NCBI GenBank assembly: GCA_023436525.1
Contig: JAEZIW010000095.1
Coordinates: 1 to 10,161 of the forward strand
Direction of reading: 5' to 3'
DNA: 10,161 nucleotides
From: Bacillota bacterium
GTDB lineage: Bacteria > Bacillota > Clostridia > Christensenellales > SZUA-584
The notes beneath the pieces were generated by a model. It worked only from the letters and a program-made list of their open reading frames with translations. It searched no databases and had not been told where the DNA came from. The position numbers and the translations under genes are program-made. This document shows, in pieces, positions 1 through 5,954 of the stretch (position 1 is the stretch's first letter; every line of letters starts with the position of its first letter).

Positions 1-346
1 GGCTTACATTTTGTAATGTTGAATTAGTGAATCTTGAAAAGCTTAGGTTAGAATTATTTATATTAATATTTACAAGATTTGAATCACTTAAATTTGCATG
101 CATAAGTGCTGATTCACTTAGATTGGCGTTGTGTAAATTTGATCCGTTTAACTTAACATTAAATAGATGTGCGCTTTTCAAGTTTACATTACTTAAATCC
201 ATATTACTCAAATCGGCATTACTTAAGTCAATTCGAACAAATTCTTTAACTTCATTAGACGAACTTGGTATTTGGGCTAATGTTCTTAACTTATTAAATT
301 GTGTTACATCCTTTTTTAGTACATTAAGCTGTTTCTGATTTGCCAA
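1..346 (-). CDS. Pentapeptide-repeat protein, partial (3' end beyond left edge)
   Basis: The minus strand reads open from a TTG start to the window edge, giving the first 115 residues of a longer protein. After an N-terminal segment beginning MANQKQLNVLKKDV, a five-residue periodicity starts near residue 39. Its central hydrophobic residue (L, rarely I or F) falls at 41, 46, 51 and so on through 111, in A(D/N)LSN-type units. This is the pentapeptide-repeat pattern, which folds as a right-handed quadrilateral beta helix. The N-terminus resembles the lead-in of many bacterial pentapeptide proteins of unknown role. A ribosome site GAGAGGAG lies 8 bases before the TTG, and no better start is in frame. 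The DNA is AT-rich (16 of the first 60 bases are G or C), unlike the genes to the right, which may point to a separate origin. Family members range from gyrase-protecting DNA mimics to unknowns; nothing visible decides the role here. Confidence 0.85.
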   Translation of the reverse strand, partial: MANQKQLNVLKKDVTQFNKLRTLAQIPSSSNEVKEFVRIDLSNADLSNMDLSNVNLKSAHLFNVKLNGSNLHNANLSESALMHANLSDSNLVNININNSNLSFSRFTNSTLQNVS

Positions 347-431
347 TAATGATTCTCCTCTCAATATTGGATAATAACTAATACAAAATTAAACAAGTTA
401 AAAAATAAATAATAGGTACCAGCCGATCGAG

Positions 432-602
432 TTATTTTTCTTTACGAACACCTTTAAAAGGTGTGGCCGAACTAGTCTTTACGTCCATAAATCTTCCTGT
501 CTCAGTATCTCTTTTGACGTAAAGACCATTTTGGGGATTGTATGTCTGGGATCGATTGTCGACTGCTCCGCGACGGTAATTATCTCCTGTGTTTTTGGCC
601 AT
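432..602 (-). CDS. Small basic conserved-type protein (56 aa), function unknown
   Basis: A 56-residue protein beginning MAKNTGDNYRRGAV and ending FKGVRKEK. It is rich in Lys, Arg, Asn and Thr, with no membrane segment and no cysteine. The middle part (NPQNGLYVKRDTETGRFMD) resembles a recurrent small-protein pattern in bacteria in which a 'VKRDT.TG+F' core precedes a C-terminal 'FKGVR+E'. I recognise the look from general experience but know no function. The start is the internal ATG at 600-602, because AGAGGAG sits about 9 bases upstream of it; the longer reading frame to 644 has no ribosome site and would begin within a few bases of the predicted transcription start. A consensus promoter lies directly upstream (647-675), so the gene is probably a monocistronic, well-expressed unit. 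No clear terminator follows. Confidence 0.75.
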   Translation of the reverse strand: MAKNTGDNYRRGAVDNRSQTYNPQNGLYVKRDTETGRFMDVKTSSATPFKGVRKEK

Positions 603-646
603 AAATATCACTCCTCTCATAATTCGGCCGGCACCTATTTGCATTA

Positions 647-675
647 ATTATACCGAATGTAGTTATAATTGTCAA
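647..675 (-). promoter_or_regulatory. Consensus sigma-A/sigma-70 promoter for the 56-aa gene
   Basis: Read on the minus strand, TTGACA (670-675) is separated by exactly 17 bases from TATAAT (647-652). Both hexamers match the consensus perfectly. The predicted transcript starts near 640, giving a leader of about 40 bases to the ATG at 602 that contains its AGAGGAG site. No operator-like repeat is obvious over the hexamers. Confidence 0.85.
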
Positions 676-758
676 ACGAAGCAACTATATGTAGTATGGA
701 GGGGATAAATGATATATATTTCGCTTTTCTGTGTAACATAAAACTGTCAAAAACCTGT

Positions 759-781
759 CCCAATTTTGGCGGGAGATTGGG
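759..781. other. Weak hairpin in the gap between the 56-aa gene and the IMPase gene
   Basis: CCCAAT (759-764) and ATTGGG (776-781) form a six-pair stem, extendable by two wobble pairs, around an 11-base loop. Read on the minus strand it lies about 55 bases after the stop of the inositol-monophosphatase-like gene, but only a broken T run follows (GGTTTTTGACAG). It is therefore at best a poor terminator. The rest of the gap (676-834) shows no convincing gene. Confidence 0.3.
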
Positions 782-834
782 GTGGCTTGGTTAAATAATA
801 TCGTTTTTAAATCATGTTCGATTTAGCTGTCATC

Positions 835-1668
835 TTATTTAAGAGAACTATCTATGTCGGATACAATTTTAAGCACTTCTTTTTTTAAATATTGATTTGA
901 TGCAAACGTGTATTTTGAAAGAATGGTGTGGTCGCTTCCGTCCACATCATACACGTCACCACCGGCCTCTCTGACCAATAAAACGCCGCCCTGCACATCC
1001 CAGGCATTGTTGCTGAGCGTTAAGCTTACATCAGCTCGTCCTGCGGCCACCCAGGCTAAATGCAGGGCCGCTGAGCCAAGCATTCTGACGCGATGCACCT
1101 GATGACCAAAAGTTTCTATGTATTGAAACCTGGCTTTGTTTCTGTCGTCACGATCCGGGCCAACTGCAAAATCTCCGTACGTGAGTATAGAAGAACTCAG
1201 CTCATTAATATCAGAAACATAAATTCGCTTACCGTTTAAAAAGGCGCCCATGCCGTGTCCGGCAATGTAGGTTTCGTTTAACGACGGGAAGCTTAGCCCT
1301 GAGGCAATGGGCTTGCCGTTTTTAACGAGTGCTATCGACGTGCCGTAGATCGAAATATTCCTTGCGTAATTGGCCGTGCCGTCTATGGGGTCTATCGCCC
1401 AGCACAGGCCGGTGCTGTCGTCTGATACAGCATCGGGAGACAGCTCTTCGCCCAAAATCGGGATCTGCGGGAAGGACCTCAGCAGCTCGTCTCTGTATAT
1501 TCTCTCAAGCTCAATATCCGTATTTAAAGCAAAGTCCCGGCTGCCTTTTTGAACCTCCACAACGCCCGAACCGAGCTTATTAAGCAGAAAATCGCTGCCG
1601 ACTTTGAGCAGCTCCTCAATCTTGTTCATGTAGAGGGTCACGTTAGCAGGTGAGTCTGATTGTATCAT
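835..1668 (-). CDS. Inositol monophosphatase family protein
   Basis: A 277-residue protein with the marks of the Mg2+-dependent, Li+-sensitive phosphatase family (inositol monophosphatase, histidinol-phosphatase, CysQ-like). These are GEE at 73-75, DPIDGTANY at 93-101 (metal ligands D93 and D96), GSAAL at 198-202, GRAD at 210-213, and WD at 223-224 with EAGG at 234-237. Length is typical. The family hydrolyses a phosphate monoester such as inositol-1-phosphate in the cytoplasm; the substrate cannot be read from sequence. The last motif is WDVQGG rather than the usual WDxAAG-like form, a deviation next to the third metal-ligand aspartate. The ATG at 1668 is taken as start. A GGAG lies 12 bases upstream, slightly far; an internal ATG at residue 14 has no ribosome site. 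It has its own promoter (1733-1761) and its neighbours give no pathway clue. Confidence 0.9.
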   Translation of the reverse strand: MIQSDSPANVTLYMNKIEELLKVGSDFLLNKLGSGVVEVQKGSRDFALNTDIELERIYRDELLRSFPQIPILGEELSPDAVSDDSTGLCWAIDPIDGTANYARNISIYGTSIALVKNGKPIASGLSFPSLNETYIAGHGMGAFLNGKRIYVSDINELSSSILTYGDFAVGPDRDDRNKARFQYIETFGHQVHRVRMLGSAALHLAWVAAGRADVSLTLSNNAWDVQGGVLLVREAGGDVYDVDGSDHTILSKYTFASNQYLKKEVLKIVSDIDSSLK

Positions 1669-1732
1669 GCGCGTTCATTGCTCCGTTTCGGATATTTTAA
1701 TTAAAGTTAAACAACATGGCAGTCATTTATGA

Positions 1733-1761
1733 ATTATACCATGCGGTCGGGTTTAAGTTAA
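1733..1761 (-). promoter_or_regulatory. Promoter of the inositol-monophosphatase-like gene
   Basis: On the minus strand TTAACT (1756-1761, four of six to consensus) is 17 bases from a perfect TATAAT (1733-1738), preceded by TGG, the extended -10 element. The transcript would start near 1726, leaving a leader of about 58 bases. The gap from 1762 to 1899 shows no gene that I can support. Confidence 0.65.
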
Positions 1762-1899
1762 CATTGAATATAATTATTCACTAAGGGTATATGAGTGGAT
1801 TTCGCATATCGCAAATTGGAGTCGGTGAATAGTGACGGATATCACGCTATGCGCAAAGCGCGGGGGCGTATTGCTGTGCCGTTTAGTACTGACATGAGA

Positions 1900-1918
1900 A
1901 ATCGGAGAACACCCGATT
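1900..1918 (-). terminator. Possible weak terminator of the three-gene ankyrin unit
   Basis: AATCGG (1900-1905) pairs with CCGATT (1913-1918) around a seven-base loop, 6 bases past the stop codon of the last gene. On the minus strand the stem runs into TTCTC, so the U-tract is short and interrupted. Position favours a terminator; base composition does not make it strong. Confidence 0.4.
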
Positions 1919-1924
1919 ATGCAA

Positions 1925-2503
1925 TCACAGTTTTCGCTCAACACTTTCAACCACATTGCCGTTCACGTCATATATTCCGACATATCCGGCATTGGCAGGC
2001 ACAATAACAGCAAAAGGTTTTTCGCTGTCTACGTCAATCGTTTGTGTGCTGCGTCCATTATCAAACTCGATTCTATCAACTTTTTGCGTATTCATTGAAA
2101 TATACGCCCGTTCGCCATACCCGTCAAAGCGGAATTCCGCCACACCTTGCTCTATCTCACTTGCTGAGCCGCCCGCTTTGAAAAAGTATCCGGAAAAGTG
2201 ACGTCGCTGCTTACGCACATAGATTGAATATGTATAATCATCAAGGCTGTCGGAATAGAAAATCATCGCAGACATTGATTCCGTTGTTTGCTTCGCCAGA
2301 TGCCAATCATAAGGAATTTTCTGAGAAGCGCGTGCCTCACTTTCAATGCCCTCCATAGAAACGCCGTTTTTTAAAAAAGGCGGCAGAAAAATGATAGCCG
2401 CTATAAGGAGTGAGACGAAAAATATCAGCGTTCCGAACACTAATAATTTCGACGCATCTCCATCTTGTATCCTGCGTATGAGTTTTTGAAGAAGGTATCC
2501 CAT
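1925..2503 (-). CDS. Hypothetical single-pass membrane-anchored protein (192 aa)
   Basis: I do not recognise this family. The N-terminus (about residues 1-18) is short and basic and is followed by one strong membrane segment at about 20-42 (VFGTLIFFVSLLIAAIIFL core). The rest, about 150 residues, is soluble, beta-prone and likely outside the cell. It has many aromatic residues and alternating polar/hydrophobic stretches (for example YTYSIYVRK and VGIYDVNGNVV), and no cysteine. The start ATG has AGAGGA about 11 bases upstream. It is the last gene of a minus-strand unit, 21 bases after the ankyrin gene, and shares a membrane-anchor design with the first gene of the unit. The ordering suggests a shared function at the cell surface, but that is inference. 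Confidence 0.7.
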   Translation of the reverse strand: MGYLLQKLIRRIQDGDASKLLVFGTLIFFVSLLIAAIIFLPPFLKNGVSMEGIESEARASQKIPYDWHLAKQTTESMSAMIFYSDSLDDYTYSIYVRKQRRHFSGYFFKAGGSASEIEQGVAEFRFDGYGERAYISMNTQKVDRIEFDNGRSTQTIDVDSEKPFAVIVPANAGYVGIYDVNGNVVESVERKL

Positions 2504-2524
2504 TTCCCGAATTCCTCTCTACAG

Positions 2525-3178
2525 TTAAACTAAAAAGCGGGCAACGGGTTCGTTCTTATACATCTCTGTCAGTGTTCTTCCAAAGTTCGGCGCAATGTAA
2601 TCTATGTCGGCACCGTTCTTTAACAGCAAATCAAAAATACGTGAAAGGTCTGCCGTCAATTCTTTTGTGATGACGCGATTGTCAACCAGCTTTTGTTCGG
2701 TATGGTTGTAGCTCGGCAGTATCTGGCGGGCTTGCAGACAAGCACGGCAAAGGCACGAGTTGCCGAAGGAATCTTTCGCGTTGGTATCTGCGCCCAAGGC
2801 GATGATCTTTTTTAGTATATCAAATGCCTGATCGGCTTTTTCCTGTGTACTGCAAACTTTTAAGCCGCCGTATATCGGGGAATTCACATTCCATCTGCTG
2901 CACATCACTGCGGCAGTAATCGCGTCGTGCAAAACGGGCGCGCGCCACGCATTGCAGCAAGATTCGTTTTCCATAAAGTTAACGTCTGCACCTAAACTTG
3001 AAAGATATTCGGCAATTTCGAATTTGCCGGTTTTTAAGGCGACCTGTAATGGCGATTGGCCGTCATCCTTTTTTGGCGGCTGTTTTGCCGTGCATGCTAT
3101 TAACACCGGTTTTTTATCGAGGAGCTGCTTAACTTTTTCAAAATCGTTTTGCCTTATGGCGGTAAATAGACTTTTCAT
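2525..3178 (-). CDS. Ankyrin-repeat protein (217 aa)
   Basis: No signal peptide or membrane segment is visible, so it is probably cytoplasmic. Ankyrin-type helix pairs can be seen at about residues 4-24 (LFTAIRQNDFEKVKQLL), 40-68 (GQSPLQVALKTGKFEIAEYL, then GADVNF), 119-145 (FDILKKIIALGADTNAKD) and 181-206 (IFDLLLKNGADIDY, then GRTLTEMY). The G-A-D-(V/T/I) beta-turn signature is clear three times. A longer, degenerate stretch at about 70-118 separates repeats two and three and carries several cysteines. Ankyrin repeats bind protein partners and do not imply catalysis. The ATG at 3178 has AGGAG about 14 bases upstream, rather distant, but no other in-frame start follows the preceding in-frame stop. 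It begins 5 bases after the upstream gene, so the two are cotranscribed. Confidence 0.85.
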   Translation of the reverse strand: MKSLFTAIRQNDFEKVKQLLDKKPVLIACTAKQPPKKDDGQSPLQVALKTGKFEIAEYLSSLGADVNFMENESCCNAWRAPVLHDAITAAVMCSRWNVNSPIYGGLKVCSTQEKADQAFDILKKIIALGADTNAKDSFGNSCLCRACLQARQILPSYNHTEQKLVDNRVITKELTADLSRIFDLLLKNGADIDYIAPNFGRTLTEMYKNEPVARFLV

Positions 3179-3183
3179 ATGCT

Positions 3184-3825
3184 TTACTCATACTCCTTTT
3201 GAATATCCGCAAAAGGATTTTCTGCTACTTTTTTGCTGTAATCATCAAAGGCTTTAAATAGGTTGTATATCCCATATTGTTTTCCGGGACTATACATATG
3301 GATGAAATGAGTGCTGCCCGCCTCACAGCCTTCTACGCATATTGTCCACCCATCGGGAGCTATTTTTTCGTCTGGATGCACAGTGGGTATCTTCCAGAAT
3401 CGGTTTTCGCGTATGGCATTTCGAAGTGTTTGGACAGTATCCTGATCAATATCCTTGCTTTCATTAATCAAAGGTCTTTTGCTATATAGATCGCCAACGA
3501 TCATGAACGTAAAGCGGCCGGTTCCGTCTTCGAACTCCTGAAGAGAATAGTAATTATACCCCAGCAGTGAATATTCAACGACAATTCTGTACTCCGCAAT
3601 GGCTTTCGCCTCTTTAACGCTCGCTATAATCTCGTCTTGTCCAAGGCTGCTTACTTTGGCTAAATACCATTCACGCCAAGAGTCATCATCATACGGGGCA
3701 TCTGTTTGTCCGGGAATTGGCTGACTGCCATTATTAATTTCCTTTGGTACTAAGAAAAGGGCGATAATGCCTACCGCCAATAAAACCACTGCGAAAAACG
3801 GCAATATCCGAGGTTTTTTTATCAT
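3184..3825 (-). CDS. Hypothetical single-pass membrane-anchored protein (213 aa)
   Basis: Family not recognised with certainty. A basic start (MIKKPR) leads into one membrane segment at about residues 8-26, without a lipobox cysteine, then a Pro/Asp-rich linker (33-48) and a soluble domain likely outside the cell. The domain's C-terminal half has FWKIP (143-147), DGWTICVEG (158-166) and a MYSPGK segment (177-182). This order loosely resembles small secreted domains in which a Trp-Pro motif is followed by 'DG..W..EG' and a 'SP' turn; that is a resemblance only. The ATG has an excellent AAGGAGG site 5 bases upstream, the best in the unit, consistent with this being the first gene. The next gene follows after 5 bases. 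Confidence 0.75.
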   Translation of the reverse strand: MIKKPRILPFFAVVLLAVGIIALFLVPKEINNGSQPIPGQTDAPYDDDSWREWYLAKVSSLGQDEIIASVKEAKAIAEYRIVVEYSLLGYNYYSLQEFEDGTGRFTFMIVGDLYSKRPLINESKDIDQDTVQTLRNAIRENRFWKIPTVHPDEKIAPDGWTICVEGCEAGSTHFIHMYSPGKQYGIYNLFKAFDDYSKKVAENPFADIQKEYE

Positions 3826-3923
3826 AGCACCCTCCTTAATTACCTTATTCTAACATGATTAATGGTTTCATACAATCAACGCATGCTTCTGGTGGAGGAT
3901 ATACAATTTGCGTAAGAATTGTA

Positions 3924-3952
3924 TTGGGTTTATATCCCTTATGGGGTATAAT
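3924..3952 (+). promoter_or_regulatory. Possible promoter for the plus-strand membrane-anchored gene
   Basis: TTGGGT (3924-3929, three of six to consensus) is 17 bases from a perfect TATAAT (3947-3952). The transcript would begin near 3959, about 50 bases before the TTG start. The -10 is convincing and the -35 is weak. In the same gap, on the other strand, I find only a poor candidate for the ankyrin unit (TAGAAT with a weak -35). Confidence 0.5.
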
Positions 3953-4008
3953 GAATTAAGTAACCATCATTCGATTTATTAAACGATGAGCTGTCTTGAG
4001 GTTATGCT

Positions 4009-4704
4009 TTGCTGAACAAGAGAGATAAAATTCGTATCATATTGGCATTCATTAGCATCACGGTTATCTTGATATCCTTTCTGATATCGGGCTTTTACCC
4101 GGTCTATTTGTGCCGGGATAACACAATCTATATAAACAACATACAATACAGGCAAGACCCCTTAACCGATTGGTATCCGACAGGGGAGAAGTATAAGATA
4201 GGCAACTTATGCGGCGGTGTGCCGCTTCTCACATCTCTATATAGATATCAAGGCGATGCCAATCAAGTTTATGCCGCTATTTCCTCTATCCCTGCTGATG
4301 CGCAGACACTGCCTTATCACAGAGTTGATATGCCTTTGCCGCCGTTTTCGGCGGACGTGATTGATGCTGTCAGCCTGAGTATTGGGCCGGATATGACGCC
4401 TGACAATACAGATATTAAGCAAACCACAATAACGGATAAAGGGATCATCGGGGCAATAGCAGCCTGCTTTTCTAACCCTGTTGTAAGGGATGAAACAAAA
4501 GTGATTGTTGGCACCACGATTGGCCTGACCGCGCAAAGCGGCCTGTATCAGAATATAATCTATAAGATTGGAGTCGTCGCGTACGACGGTAAATACTGCT
4601 TGATGCAGGCAGACCAAACGCTGTATGAAATACCGCATCAATTGTTAGAAACCATTTTCGGTTTGACGATTCTTCCGCCCGAACAGTACTTAGCTATGCA
4701 GTGA
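4009..4704 (+). CDS. Hypothetical membrane-anchored or secreted protein (231 aa)
   Basis: Not recognised. A basic N-terminus (MLNKRDKIR) precedes a hydrophobic segment at about residues 9-30, which could be an uncleaved anchor or a signal peptide. The remainder is polar and probably extracytoplasmic, with cysteines at 35, 68, 153 and 197 that might pair in an oxidising setting. It contains a Pro-rich stretch (LPYHRVDMPLPPF, 101-113) and a C-terminal stretch with YDGKYCLMQADQTLYEIP (192-209). The start is TTG, with GAGG 7 bases upstream; the nearby ATG at 4004 meets a stop after three codons. It is divergent from the three-gene ankyrin unit and convergent with the DUF6198 gene, ending 14 bases from that gene's stop. 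Its anchor-plus-exposed-domain design repeats that of its left neighbours. Confidence 0.7.
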   Translation: MLNKRDKIRIILAFISITVILISFLISGFYPVYLCRDNTIYINNIQYRQDPLTDWYPTGEKYKIGNLCGGVPLLTSLYRYQGDANQVYAAISSIPADAQTLPYHRVDMPLPPFSADVIDAVSLSIGPDMTPDNTDIKQTTITDKGIIGAIAACFSNPVVRDETKVIVGTTIGLTAQSGLYQNIIYKIGVVAYDGKYCLMQADQTLYEIPHQLLETIFGLTILPPEQYLAMQ

Positions 4705-4718
4705 GCAAAAATGCCACG

Positions 4719-5399
4719 CTAGAAAAACTTTCTCAGGCTTAGCCCGTCCACGAAATTCAGCCGCTTATCCATCACCCGGCTGAAAAGGCCGATAATTCGC
4801 CCGTTCACCAATGCGCACACGATCGTCCCAAGCTTCACGCCCTCGAAATGAAAAAGACCGAAGAAAGCGAACGAGAGCGCAATCCCAATCAGGCAGCTCA
4901 CGCAGTCGTACCATATCTTAAACCGGTTGATATTTTTGCCCGTTTTGGCGGAGACCTCTTTCACAAACAGCTCATACACCTCGGGCGCAATATACGTATG
5001 GAATATGAACGACACCCCGAGAGCACACATCAGCAGCCCGATGATATAAAACCCGATGCGCACAGCAAAAAGCGATGCATCCAAGCCCGCCACCAGTGCC
5101 ATACAGCCGTCCAGCGCGAAGCCGTATATCACCGCCGTCACAAACGAAAACAGATACGAGATTTTGAACCGCCGCAGCACAAGCATCATCGCCGCCAGCA
5201 GCACAACCTGCAGCGTGTATTCTGCCATGCCGAAGGTCACGAACGGCCATATTGCGGAGAGCTTTAAATAGATCAGGTACGCCGGAGCCACCACCATAGA
5301 TACGCCCATGTCGGCTTTCTCCATAAACGCGGTGCCGAGAGCCAGCGCGGCGATACCGAAAACGTAGGCAAGTTCCGTGTAAAAAACAGCTTTTTTCAT
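4719..5399 (-). CDS. DUF6198 / YitT-YczE-like polytopic membrane protein
   Basis: A 226-residue hydrophobic protein with about five to six membrane segments (roughly 8-24, 32-48, 60-76, 82-104, 112-134 and 163-184). Features of the YczE/YyaS/YitT-like group, filed partly as DUF6198, are GVSMVVAPAYLIYLKLS (32-48), FGMAEYTLQ (56-64), an APEVYE loop (138-143) and a C-terminal KLGTIVCALVNGRIIG stretch (189-204). The substrate is unknown; these are assumed inner-membrane transport-like proteins. The start is the ATG at 5397-5399 (MKKAVF) with GGGGTG just upstream. A longer in-frame ATG at 5501 lies at the -35 of the predicted promoter and cannot be used by that transcript. The gene has its own promoter and a structured leader. 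No terminator is obvious in the short convergent gap. Confidence 0.85.
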   Translation of the reverse strand: MKKAVFYTELAYVFGIAALALGTAFMEKADMGVSMVVAPAYLIYLKLSAIWPFVTFGMAEYTLQVVLLAAMMLVLRRFKISYLFSFVTAVIYGFALDGCMALVAGLDASLFAVRIGFYIIGLLMCALGVSFIFHTYIAPEVYELFVKEVSAKTGKNINRFKIWYDCVSCLIGIALSFAFFGLFHFEGVKLGTIVCALVNGRIIGLFSRVMDKRLNFVDGLSLRKFF

Positions 5400-5408
5400 G
5401 TTCACCCC

Positions 5409-5458
5409 AAAAATAAAATACACCTTCGGCCTGTTTGGTACAGAAACAGGCAAAGGTG
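5409..5458 (-). promoter_or_regulatory. Leader hairpin plus U-rich run ahead of the DUF6198 gene (possible attenuator)
   Basis: The arms 5421-5426 (CACCTT) with 5453-5458 (AAGGTG), and 5429-5436 (GCCTGTTT) with 5444-5451 (AAACAGGC), make a 14-pair stem. It has one 2-by-1 internal bulge and a seven-base loop (5437-5443). On the minus strand it is followed at once by a twelve-base run (5420-5409) of ten T and two A, then the GGGGTG ribosome site and the ATG at 5399. The predicted transcript begins near 5465, so the hairpin is almost at the 5' end. Form and place suit an intrinsic terminator used as an attenuator, or a stabilising 5' stem. I match it to no known riboswitch class. Confidence 0.6.
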
Positions 5459-5471
5459 CTTTTGTGTATGT

Positions 5472-5501
5472 ATTATACTTGATTCTCGGCAGAATTGGCA
5501 A
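5472..5501 (-). promoter_or_regulatory. Promoter of the DUF6198 gene
   Basis: On the minus strand TTGCCA (5496-5501, five of six) is 18 bases from a perfect TATAAT (5472-5477). Transcription would start near 5465, just before the leader hairpin. It lies in the 302-base gene-free stretch 5400-5701, which otherwise holds the leader, the terminator at 5574-5606 and a small hairpin at 5674-5689. Confidence 0.75.
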
Positions 5502-5573
5502 TGCGAAATTGATTGGTTATCAAAAGCAGAGCATGGTTTTTTTAAATTAATTTTGAGTTCATATTGATTTTAT

Positions 5574-5606
5574 AAAAAAAGAGGGCTTCTATCAGGATAA
5601 GCCCTC
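5574..5606 (-). terminator. Strong intrinsic terminator downstream of the Cys/Gly-rich gene
   Basis: GAGGGCTT (5581-5588) pairs perfectly with AAGCCCTC (5599-5606) around a ten-base loop. On the minus strand the stem is followed by seven uninterrupted T (5580-5574). This is a textbook Rho-independent terminator for transcripts from the 78-residue gene and perhaps from rmuC upstream. A second small stem, CCGCTT/AAGCGG (5674-5689), lies between the stop codon and this terminator but has no T-tract after it. Confidence 0.9.
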
Positions 5607-5701
5607 CCACAAAATTTGCCAGGAACATACACTTTATTGTATATGTTAATGCTACACCCTTATGATTGTTCAACCGCTTAAAAAAGCGGGTCACACATTT
5701 G

Positions 5702-5938
5702 TTAGCATTTTGCGCCGCAACCACATTCGTTGCCACCGCAGCAGCAGCAAAGCAGGATGATAATAAAGATAATGCAGCAGCAATTTCCGCCGCCGAATCC
5801 GAATCCGCCGCCGCATCCGCAGCCTTCATTGCAGCCGCCACCAAAGCCGCCACAGCAGCAGAGTAAAAGAATGATAATCCAGCAACAGCAACCGCCGCCG
5901 AATCCGCCGCCGCATCCGCAGCCACCATCAAATCCCAT
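5702..5938 (-). CDS. Cys/Gly-rich small membrane-type protein with internal duplication (78 aa)
   Basis: A 78-residue protein with 21 cysteines and 28 glycines, made of two copies of one module. Copy one covers about residues 7-31 and copy two about 40-69, each with a Gly/Cys-rich run, a CCC block, a short hydrophobic core (WIIILLL, residues 20-26; IIFIIILL, 56-63) and a second Cys block. A further CGCGAKC tail follows. The hydrophobic cores are short for a full membrane span but could insert or pack together. A very good AAGGAGG lies 9 bases before the ATG and a strong terminator follows, so this is a real gene despite its low complexity. Small Gly- and Cys-rich proteins of similar look occur in spore-forming Firmicutes, where some belong to spore coats; metal binding or disulfide cross-linking is possible. 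Function here is unknown. Confidence 0.8.
   Translation of the reverse strand: MGFDGGCGCGGGFGGGCCCWIIILLLCCCGGFGGGCNEGCGCGGGFGFGGGNCCCIIFIIILLCCCCGGNECGCGAKC
5732..5920 (-). repeat. Intragenic duplication in the Cys/Gly-rich gene
   Basis: Copy one spans about 5846-5920 and copy two about 5732-5821. Near-identical blocks rich in CCGCCG, GAATCC and GCATCC (plus strand) begin each unit, and a block around ATGATAAT lies in the hydrophobic core of each. DNA-level similarity remains visible, so the duplication is either fairly recent or maintained by slippage or recombination. Confidence 0.75.
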
Positions 5939-5954
5939 ATATAACGTCCTCCTT

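Noticed and set aside
27..338. Leu/Ser-rich 103-codon frame on the plus strand
   Set aside because: It is the antisense shadow of the pentapeptide-repeat gene, whose five-residue period explains the regular leucines; it has no ribosome site.
448..464. Palindromic stretch ACACCTTTAAAAGGTGT
   Set aside because: It lies inside the end of the 56-residue gene (codons for TPFKGV) and no T-tract follows, so it is neither a terminator nor a supported operator.
741..781. Possible insertion-sequence end (CTGTCAAAAACCTGTCCC region)
   Set aside because: The style recalls terminal repeats of some elements, but there is no partner end, target duplication or transposase in the window.
1774..2201. Short frames on both strands at the end of the ankyrin unit
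   Set aside because: No ribosome sites, overlap with the 192-residue gene or its terminator region, and no recognisable features.
4848..5271. Plus- and minus-strand frames inside the DUF6198 gene
   Set aside because: Basic or irregular products with no ribosome sites, overlapping a gene with clear membrane segments and family motifs.
5544..5627. 28-codon hydrophobic peptide frame over the terminator on the minus strand
   Set aside because: No ribosome site, and its codons run through the terminator stem and T-tract, so it is unlikely to be transcribed in full.
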